Assembly (NCBI GenBank): GCA_040758525.1
Contig: JBFLVQ010000012.1
Span: 1 to 39,698 of the forward strand
DNA from: JBFLVQ01 sp040758525
GTDB lineage: Bacteria > Acidobacteriota > Blastocatellia > Chloracidobacteriales > JADJPF01
Direction: 5' to 3'
DNA: 39,698 nucleotides
Made by a program: the position numbers and the translations under genes. Of this stretch, positions 24,201 through 30,688 are shown in pieces. A model generated the notes under the pieces. The model was not told the origin of the DNA. It was given only the letters and a program-made list of their open reading frames with translations, and did not search any database. Numbering within the stretch: position 1 is the first letter of the stretch; every line of letters begins with the position of its first letter.

Positions 24201-26312
24201 ATGCTCAATAGATTGAAGATAGTTCAAAAATTGACGATTATTTGTCTCGTTCTTTGTCTACCGATCGTGATTTTAGTAGTAGTGCTAATCGGACAACAGA
24301 ATGATAAGATTGCCATCGAAACAAAGGAACGAGCTGGTGTAGAGTATACTAACGCGACAAAACAGATCCTCATTAATGTTGAAGAGGTGACCGGATTGTC
24401 ATATGCCTATTTGAGTGGCAACAACTCGTTCCAACCGCAACTTACTGCTAAACAGGCAGAAATTGATAAGGGCTTTGACAACCTTGCCAGCGCCGATGCC
24501 AAACTAGGCGCATTGTTGCAGACCAACACTAGGGCAAGTGTACTGAAAGAGCAGTGGCAAGAGATAAAATCACGAGGGCTAAACCTCAAACCACAGGAGA
24601 GCCTAGCACTACATAGTAAACTGATTACAGAGTTACTCTCACTAACAATGCATGTAGCTGATACCTCTACGCTGATACTCGATCCAGAGCTAGATAGTTA
24701 CTACATGATGGATACTATCATCGCCAAAGTACCTGCGTTGTTTGAAAATCTTGCCCAAGCGCGAGCATTAAGTACAGTTGCTGTCGCCAACAAGAAACTT
24801 ACTGCCGATGAGAAATTGCAATTGGCAATTCTGCTCGATAAGATCCGCTCTACTCGCGATGGTCTCAACCGTGGTTTAGATGTTGCTTATGGAAAGAACC
24901 CTACCATTAAACCTAAGCTAGATACCAGTGCCCAAAGCAGCACAGCGTCAATTAACCAGTTCATCGAACTACTGGACAAGAAGATTATTAGCGCAACGGC
25001 AATAGAAGTACCGCCAATGGAGTGCTATTCCTTAGCATCGAAGGTTGGGACTGATAGTTCACGCCTTTATGATGCCTCGGCAAATGTATTATATGAACTG
25101 TTGGACCTACGCACTCAACAATCACTCAACATGATTTGGACGGCGGTAGCAAGCGGTATAGTCGTGCTTATTGTTGCTGGTCTGCTAATGGTATTAGTGA
25201 TTCGCGGGATCACTATTCCATTGAAAAAGGCGGTAGAAGTAGCGCATAAATTGGCGGCGGGCGATCTCTCCGCTACTGTTGAGATCAAGTCAAAAGATGA
25301 GATCGGCCAGTTAATGAGCGCAATGGAGATAATGATCACCTATTTAAGAGAGATGGCAGAATCGGCTAACGCAATTGCTGCGGGTGATCTATCAGACCAG
25401 ATTGAACCTAGATCCAGTCAAGACCTCTTCGGTAACACCTTCAAGAAGATGCTAGAGAGTCTTCGTACTATTGTACGAGATTTAAGAGAGAGCGCACAGA
25501 GTCTAGGTTCAGCCGCTAATGAACTGGTTGCCGCAGCTTCACAACAGACTACTACCATCACTGAGCAGGCCAGCTCTATACAGCAGATCACGACTACCCT
25601 AGACGAGATTCGCGCCATTGTCGAACAGGCTAGCGATCGCGCCAGATCCGTAGTACAAGTGGCAGAACAGTCACTCGAGATCTCAGAGTCTGGCCAACAA
25701 GAACTGGTACAGGTCGTTGATGCGATGGGCAAAATTAAAGATCAGGTGGAAGCAATTGCTGAGAATATTCTTGATCTAAGTGAGAAGACAATACAGATCG
25801 GAGAGATAACCTCTTCAGTCAATGATATTGCGGAACAATCAAACCTACTGGCAGTTAATGCCGCCATCGAAGCGACCAAGGCGGGCGAAGCAGGTAAAGG
25901 ATTTGGTGTGGTAGCCGTAGAAGTGAAGAACCTAGCATCTAGATCAAAGAAAGCCACCACACAAGTAAGGTCTATCTTGGCAGAGATACAGAAGGCGGCC
26001 AACTCCACAGTAATGGTGACAGAAGAAGGTAGTAAGCGAGTCGAGACTGGTGTAGGACAAGTCTATCGAATTGGCGCAAATATTAAGAGCCTGCATGAAG
26101 TAATTGTAGAATCATCAACGGCGGCTCGACAGATTGCTTCTGCAACCAATCAGCAGGTAACCGGTATAGAACAGATTGCTGTAGCAATGCGGCAGATCAA
26201 CCAGGGCACCAATGATAGTGTAGCAGGGGCAAGGCAACAAAATATTACCGCACAAAACCTCAGTCTGTTGGCTGGTAATCTAAACAGTATTGTCCAGCGT
26301 TATCGTCTATAA
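24201..26312 (+). CDS. Methyl-accepting chemotaxis protein
   Basis: A 703-residue receptor. ATG 24201 with GGAGG is preferred over TTG 24180. TM1 (about 11-31), a roughly 270-residue mainly helical periplasmic sensor domain, TM2 (about 310-335), two successive HAMP units (AHKLAAGDLSATVEIKSKDEIG, then ANAIAAGDLSDQIEP) and the long cytoplasmic coiled coil whose hairpin tip reads NLLAVNAAIEATKAGEAGKGFGVVAVEV. This is the only receptor in the window and is the likely input for the adjacent CheW/CheA/CheR/CheB proteins, equivalent to WspA, although here it lies last instead of first. The C-terminus lacks a CheR-docking pentapeptide, which fits CheR using its own TPR domain. The ligand is unknown. 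Confidence 0.95.
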   Translation: MLNRLKIVQKLTIICLVLCLPIVILVVVLIGQQNDKIAIETKERAGVEYTNATKQILINVEEVTGLSYAYLSGNNSFQPQLTAKQAEIDKGFDNLASADAKLGALLQTNTRASVLKEQWQEIKSRGLNLKPQESLALHSKLITELLSLTMHVADTSTLILDPELDSYYMMDTIIAKVPALFENLAQARALSTVAVANKKLTADEKLQLAILLDKIRSTRDGLNRGLDVAYGKNPTIKPKLDTSAQSSTASINQFIELLDKKIISATAIEVPPMECYSLASKVGTDSSRLYDASANVLYELLDLRTQQSLNMIWTAVASGIVVLIVAGLLMVLVIRGITIPLKKAVEVAHKLAAGDLSATVEIKSKDEIGQLMSAMEIMITYLREMAESANAIAAGDLSDQIEPRSSQDLFGNTFKKMLESLRTIVRDLRESAQSLGSAANELVAAASQQTTTITEQASSIQQITTTLDEIRAIVEQASDRARSVVQVAEQSLEISESGQQELVQVVDAMGKIKDQVEAIAENILDLSEKTIQIGEITSSVNDIAEQSNLLAVNAAIEATKAGEAGKGFGVVAVEVKNLASRSKKATTQVRSILAEIQKAANSTVMVTEEGSKRVETGVGQVYRIGANIKSLHEVIVESSTAARQIASATNQQVTGIEQIAVAMRQINQGTNDSVAGARQQNITAQNLSLLAGNLNSIVQRYRL

Positions 26313-26318
26313 GTTAAT

Positions 26319-26350
26319 TCCCGCTATACCGCGTAAGCAGTATAGCGGGA
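26319..26350. terminator. Hairpin between convergent genes
   Basis: A perfect 11-bp stem (TCCCGCTATAC / GTATAGCGGGA) with a 10-nt loop, 6 bp past the MCP stop and 16 bp before the stop of the convergent LOG gene. No T-tract follows on either strand, so termination may be Rho-assisted, or the element may protect the 3' end. Confidence 0.65.
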
Positions 26351-26366
26351 TATGCTCCGGCAAATA

Positions 26367-26948
26367 TTATGTTTGGTCACGATCGATCCATTTATCGAGT
26401 AGGGGTGGCTGGTACTGTTCCAGTAGATCTAGCAACCGTTGCGGATCACGCTCCTCTAGCACTATCGCACGATGCATAGGACGCACAAATAGTTCCTTGA
26501 CCGATTGATCAAAGAGCGTGAGCAATGGGTCATAATAACCCTCAACATTCAAAAGTCCACAGGCTTTGCGATGCAGGCCAAGCTGTGACCAGGTAAGCAC
26601 CTCACAAAACTCCTCAAAAGTGCCAAAACCTCCTGGTAAGGCAATGAAAGCATCCGCGAGTTCTGCCATTAGCGCCTTACGCTCATGCATAGAACTAACT
26701 ACACGCAGATCCTTGACACTGGTATGAGCCAACTCTTTGGCAGCCAGTGCGGCTGGGATTACACCAATGACATCTCCACCAGCAGCCAACACGGCATCGG
26801 CAACCTCACCCATTAGCCCTATTCCACCACCACCATAAACCAGAACTAGCTGGCGTTGTGCTAGTATCGTGCCCATTTGTCGTGCTGCATCTATATAAGC
26901 AGTACGCGCACCTTTGCTTGATCCACAAAAAACAGCTACTCTTTTCAT
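26367..26948 (-). CDS. LOG-family nucleotide phosphoribohydrolase (TIGR00730 type)
   Basis: A 193-residue Rossmann-fold protein of the LOG ('lonely guy') family, enzymes that release the base from (cytokinin) nucleoside 5'-monophosphates; bacterial members are often general AMP/pyrimidine-nucleotide nucleosidases. Signatures: VFCGSS (7-11), YGGGGIGLMG (38-47), and the catalytic/phosphate motif PGGFGTFEE (105-113), with the R-K pair of HERKALM (89-94). Length is normal. AAGGTGG precedes the ATG. It lies 8 bp downstream of the ABC ATPase gene, so it is probably the last gene of a three-gene operon. A functional tie to the other two is not obvious. Confidence 0.9.
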   Translation of the reverse strand: MKRVAVFCGSSKGARTAYIDAARQMGTILAQRQLVLVYGGGGIGLMGEVADAVLAAGGDVIGVIPAALAAKELAHTSVKDLRVVSSMHERKALMAELADAFIALPGGFGTFEEFCEVLTWSQLGLHRKACGLLNVEGYYDPLLTLFDQSVKELFVRPMHRAIVLEERDPQRLLDLLEQYQPPLLDKWIDRDQT

Positions 26949-26956
26949 AACCCACC

Positions 26957-27718
26957 TTAACTGATTCTATTTTGATCATCTTTCAAACATTCAACAAAAG
27001 CCTGTGCCTCAGGATGGCGCGAACCAATAAACTCCTTAGGTGTGCCCAATTCAATTAACCGCCCATCTGCCATCAACCCTATACGAGTGGCGAGCAAGAA
27101 GGCTTCGCGCACATCATGCGTGACAAACACAGCCGTCTTTTGTAAGCGCTGTTGTAATGCATAGAACTCGCGCTGCAACTGACGACGTGTGATTGGATCA
27201 AGCGCGCCAAAAGGCTCATCAAGCAGCAACAGTGGCGGATCAGCAGCAAGTGCACGCGCCACGCCAACACGTTGACGCTGTCCACCCGACAATTGTGCAG
27301 GATAGCGGCCTGCATACTCTTGAAATGGCAGTCCCACTAGCTCTAACAACTCCGCTACACGTGCTTGCACACGCGACTTAGGCCAACCTTCCAACTCTGG
27401 CACCAGTGCGATATTGGCTGCTACTGTATAATGTGGAAACAGACCACCCTCTTGAATAACATAACCGATCTGTCGGCGTAGTCTGATCACATTCCAGGTA
27501 CGTGTGTTATGACCTAAAACCCGTACCTCACCTACTGTAGGATAGTGTAGACTATTGATCAACTTAAGCGTGGTTGTCTTACCCGAACCGCTACGCCCTA
27601 ATAGCACCAATGTTTCACCAGCACTGATAGAGAAATTTACCCTCTCGACAAGTGTCCGCCCTACTGCGATACGATAACTGACATCAATCATTTCAACGGC
27701 AGGCTCAGTCATAATCAT
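26957..27718 (-). CDS. ABC transporter ATPase, quaternary-amine/osmoprotectant (OpuCA/EgtV-like) type
   Basis: A 253-residue soluble ATPase. Walker A GRSGSGKT (41-48), Q-loop YVIQEGGLFPH, signature LSGGQRQR (143-150), Walker B LLLLDEP (163-169) and the H-loop VTHD are all intact. The sequence LINSLHYPTVGEVRVLG and the FPHYTVAANIALVPELEGW stretch fit the glycine betaine/choline/carnitine (OpuCA) group, which also includes the ergothioneine-import ATPase EgtV. The C-terminal CBS domains seen in many OpuCA proteins are absent. No permease or binding-protein gene is adjacent in the window, so it either works with a distant permease or energises an unknown one. Its ATG overlaps the stop of the methyltransferase gene by one base (TAATG), a translational-coupling arrangement. 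Confidence 0.88.
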   Translation of the reverse strand: MIMTEPAVEMIDVSYRIAVGRTLVERVNFSISAGETLVLLGRSGSGKTTTLKLINSLHYPTVGEVRVLGHNTRTWNVIRLRRQIGYVIQEGGLFPHYTVAANIALVPELEGWPKSRVQARVAELLELVGLPFQEYAGRYPAQLSGGQRQRVGVARALAADPPLLLLDEPFGALDPITRRQLQREFYALQQRLQKTAVFVTHDVREAFLLATRIGLMADGRLIELGTPKEFIGSRHPEAQAFVECLKDDQNRIS

Positions 27719-28650
27719 TATTGCCTAGGCGCAACCAGCGCCATACAGAAGCTATTATCATCAGTCAGATAGAAAGCCTCTGTATGCGCCGCCGACCATA
27801 GCTCACGAAATGTTTCCGGGTAGTACTTGTAGGAGAAATTCATTGCCACTCGCTCGCCAGTACATAGATGTAATGGCTCGCCAGCAATAATCAACTTTAG
27901 ATCGTGTAGCGGTGAGAAATCTTTTGCAATCACATAAAGACCTGTGCGTCGGGTATCTTCACGAGCGACAAAACGCAACTCACCATCAGCCTCCTTCACA
28001 CCTACACTACGCCAAGGGGCAAAAGCAAATTGGCGATTGATAGGGTTGTCATAACCAGCCATTGTCTCTTGACCACGAAAGATCTCACCATCAACCAGCA
28101 GCCGATCCTCCGGACGCAATAGTTCCAGCAAACGTGGAACAAACTCTAGCGGATCAAAGGCGCCCAATGTATTGCCTAATAGCAATACTAGTCGTGGCGG
28201 TGTCTGCGCATTGGCAGCGAGCGCGCGTATGTGTTCGCAATTGGCCAGATCTGCTTTTATTCCCACAACGTTATAGCCCGCCTCCTGTAGTTTTGCTGCG
28301 GCGATTTCGAGTAGTGCTTGACTAGCATCAACAGCCAGGTAACGCTCTATACGTGCCGGCCCAACTCTATCAAGCAGAAATAGATCCTTTTCACCATTAC
28401 CTGGCCCTAGCGAGAGCACTTCATAGCCATCACCCGTTAACCGTGCCGAGATATCGGCGGCACTATCGACCAACAGTCTTTGTGAACGGCTAAAATTCTT
28501 GTACGGGCCTTCACCACAAAGATTGAGCCAGGCACGCACTGATAAGGGGAACCAGTAGAAAAACTTCTCTGGCAGATTGCGTGTGGTAAGCGCGGCATAA
28601 AACTCTTCCGCTAATTGATTTTCGCTTAGACAGACCTTTATATTCAGCAT
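27718..28650 (-). CDS. EgtD-family SAM-dependent methyltransferase, altered substrate pocket
   Basis: A 310-residue member of the histidine N-alpha-methyltransferase (EgtD) family, which makes the betaine hercynine. The SAM site VLSLGPGNGEKD (78-89) and LVLLLGNTLG (154-163) are clear, and GYDNP (199-203) and MNFSYKYYPE (270-279) align with the substrate lid. By eye against Mycobacterium EgtD as I remember it, the residues that grip histidine differ: the Asn of the GSTIGN motif is A164, and the Glu of TEVS is N271, while the Ser (S273) and a Tyr (Y200) remain. The substrate may therefore not be histidine. GGAGG precedes the ATG. First gene of the operon, coupled by one-base overlap to a betaine-type ABC ATPase. 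Confidence 0.75.
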   Translation of the reverse strand: MLNIKVCLSENQLAEEFYAALTTRNLPEKFFYWFPLSVRAWLNLCGEGPYKNFSRSQRLLVDSAADISARLTGDGYEVLSLGPGNGEKDLFLLDRVGPARIERYLAVDASQALLEIAAAKLQEAGYNVVGIKADLANCEHIRALAANAQTPPRLVLLLGNTLGAFDPLEFVPRLLELLRPEDRLLVDGEIFRGQETMAGYDNPINRQFAFAPWRSVGVKEADGELRFVAREDTRRTGLYVIAKDFSPLHDLKLIIAGEPLHLCTGERVAMNFSYKYYPETFRELWSAAHTEAFYLTDDNSFCMALVAPRQ

Positions 28651-28727
28651 CCTATGCCTCCTGAAAGATCCGATTTTTTATCTTTAGTAGCCAATATGTC
28701 AAGTTAAGCGCCTAAATCATACACTGC

Positions 28728-28747
28728 GTCAAGCCGGTAAACTTGAC
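28728..28747. promoter_or_regulatory. Candidate operator: GTCAAG-N8-CTTGAC
   Basis: A perfect inverted repeat (28728-28733 and 28742-28747) in the 164-bp divergent region between the EgtD-like gene and the cyclase gene. A third GTCAAG copy lies at 28698-28703, 30 bp away (about three helical turns). It lies just upstream of the candidate promoter TTGCTG-17-TATCAT. The regulator is unknown. Confidence 0.4.
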
Positions 28748-28748
28748 T

Positions 28749-28777
28749 TTGCTGATACTGGTGTCAGAAATTATCAT
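28749..28777 (+). promoter_or_regulatory. Candidate sigma-70 promoter of the cyclase gene
   Basis: TTGCTG (28749-28754) and TATCAT (28772-28777) are separated by 17 bp, 38 bp before the ATG at 28815. The -10 matches five of six positions and the -35 only three, so support is moderate. Confidence 0.4.
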
Positions 28778-28814
28778 AGGTAATGCGTAGATCAGCATAA
28801 GGACGCGAAGAAAG

Positions 28815-30647
28815 ATGCCCTATCGAGAATTCCATTACCGTTGGGAATGGCAGCTTAAATCGAGCCCAGAAGCGCTCTGGCCGATGGTGGCTGACACTAA
28901 CCGTTTCAATCGCGATGCCAATCTGCCTGTCGTTAAACCACAAACAGGTAATGGCTCGCAACTTGATAACGCACGTCGCTGTTTAAGCCTGAACTTTATG
29001 GGGATGTCGCTGGAATGGGAAGAGGAACCTTTCCAATGGGTGCGCCCCTACCGTTTTGGCACTGTGCGCCGTTATTCTAGTGGACCAATCGCAGAGATAC
29101 GTTTTCAAGGAGAGATGACATCACAACCCAATGGCGGCACCTGCCTTGTCTATCAGATCTGGGCGCGCCCTCGTACCCCGCTTGGTTTAGCGATAATTCC
29201 GATTCAGATTGGTAAGATAACAGAGTCAAAGTTTGCTGAGACCTTTCAACGTTACGATCGTATTGTTGCAGCACAAAAACCTCTCCTTGAATCGACTAAA
29301 CCAGTACAGCTTTCCTCTAGTGGGCGAGCACGATTGGCAGCTTTACGTAAAACTCTACTGGTTATGCAGCAGTCGCCAGAATTGATTGATAAGCTGATTG
29401 AGACAATTATGCAGGGTGACGATTTTGCCCTCACACGGTTACGTCCCTATCAACTGGCCAACCAATGGGGTGCACAACGTCGCAGTGTGCTTGAACTCTG
29501 TCTACAAGCAACACGTGCGGGTCTGCTCAGTTTTCGTTGGGAACTACTCTGCCCTGGTTGTCGTGGCGCCGCACAGAGTAATACTTCACTCTCTCAAGTG
29601 AGTGCAAAAGTCCATTGTGAGACTTGTAACATCAATTTTACTGTTAACTTTGATCGCTCAGTAGAATTAACCTTTCGTCCTAATCCTACAATTCGGGAAG
29701 TGAAGCATCAGGATTTTTGTGTTGGCGGTCCACAAGTGACTCCACATATCATTGCCCAACAACTACTCGCACCCGGTAGCCAGCGTACGCTGACACTGCC
29801 ATTAGAAGCTGGTCGCTATCGTCTACGTACTCTCAAAATTCCTGGTAGTCGCACATTGCTTGCTGATCCTGAAGGTCAGGCTGAACCTAGATTGACGGTC
29901 ACTAAGACAGGCTGGCCAAATGATGAACTCTCTATTGCCCTGATGCCAACACTACATCTGGAAAATGACACAGATAATGAGCAACTATTAATTTTGGAAC
30001 GTACTGCCTGGAGCGATCAGGCGGTAACTGCAGCCGAGGTAACAGTGCTGCAGACTTTTCGCGATCTCTTCGCAGATGAGGCATTACGTCCAGGCGAGCA
30101 GATCGATGTCGGTAGCCTTGCTGTCGTCTTTACAGATCTACGTGGCTCGACTTCACTCTACCGTGAGATCGGTGATGCACGCGCTTTTGGACTGGTGATG
30201 AACCATTTTGATGTGCTGCGTGAAGTGATCGTAGCCGAGGAAGGTTCACTGGTTAAGACTATCGGCGATGCGGTAATGGCTGTCTTCCGCAATCCAGTAG
30301 CAGCGCTACGAGCAATGTTGAAAGCACAGCAGGCGCTTAATGCCCTCTCTAAAGATAAACAACCATTACTACTCAAGGTTGGTATACATTTTGGTGCCTG
30401 TATTGCTGTCACACTTAATGAACGGTTAGACTATTTTGGCTCAACAATCAACCTGGCATCTCGTCTTGAAGGTTTCTCGAATGGTCAGGATATTATTGTC
30501 TCTGCTGCTGTATATAATGATCCAGAAGTGGCTGAATTGCTTGTTCGCACTGATGCTCAATTTAGTGCAGAGCCTTTCCAGGCAACCTTGAAAGGCTTTG
30601 ATGCCGAGCGCTTCGACTTATGGAGAATCAAAGAGAGGACAGATTGA
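28815..30647 (+). CDS. SRPBCC-DUF5939 class III adenylate cyclase
   Basis: A 610-residue soluble protein. Residues 1-160 look like an SRPBCC/START-type lipid- or ligand-binding fold (WEWQLKSSPEALWPMVAD). A middle region (about 165-425) contains a C-x2-C ... C-x2-C zinc-ribbon (LLCPGCRG, VHCETCN), as in DUF5939. Residues about 430-605 are a class III cyclase: metal Asp in VVFTDLRGST, second metal Asp and adenine-selecting Lys in VKTIGDAVMAVF, and the DYFGSTINLASRLE region with transition-state Asn and Arg. All catalytic positions that I can assign are present, so cAMP synthesis is the likely activity. It is divergent from the EgtD-like operon. No cAMP receptor is encoded nearby. The ligand of the SRPBCC domain is unknown. 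Confidence 0.88.
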   Translation: MPYREFHYRWEWQLKSSPEALWPMVADTNRFNRDANLPVVKPQTGNGSQLDNARRCLSLNFMGMSLEWEEEPFQWVRPYRFGTVRRYSSGPIAEIRFQGEMTSQPNGGTCLVYQIWARPRTPLGLAIIPIQIGKITESKFAETFQRYDRIVAAQKPLLESTKPVQLSSSGRARLAALRKTLLVMQQSPELIDKLIETIMQGDDFALTRLRPYQLANQWGAQRRSVLELCLQATRAGLLSFRWELLCPGCRGAAQSNTSLSQVSAKVHCETCNINFTVNFDRSVELTFRPNPTIREVKHQDFCVGGPQVTPHIIAQQLLAPGSQRTLTLPLEAGRYRLRTLKIPGSRTLLADPEGQAEPRLTVTKTGWPNDELSIALMPTLHLENDTDNEQLLILERTAWSDQAVTAAEVTVLQTFRDLFADEALRPGEQIDVGSLAVVFTDLRGSTSLYREIGDARAFGLVMNHFDVLREVIVAEEGSLVKTIGDAVMAVFRNPVAALRAMLKAQQALNALSKDKQPLLLKVGIHFGACIAVTLNERLDYFGSTINLASRLEGFSNGQDIIVSAAVYNDPEVAELLVRTDAQFSAEPFQATLKGFDAERFDLWRIKERTD

Positions 30648-30675
30648 CAAGAGTGCTTCGGCAGATCTGTCCTCT
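30634..30675. terminator. Hairpin between convergent genes
   Basis: A perfect 11-bp stem (AGAGGACAGAT / ATCTGTCCTCT) begins in the last codons of the cyclase gene. Its 20-nt loop contains a nested TGC-TTCG-GCA mini-hairpin with the very stable UUCG tetraloop. No T-tract follows, but the position between two convergent stop codons (30647 and 30689) supports a 3'-end role. Confidence 0.65.
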
Positions 30676-30688
30676 GCAATGATCAGAA

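Noticed and set aside
27718..28650. EgtD-like gene as a broken or frameshifted gene because it is shorter than EgtD
   Set aside because: The reading frame is continuous, has a good ribosome site and keeps N-terminal and C-terminal family motifs, so the divergence looks real rather than decay.
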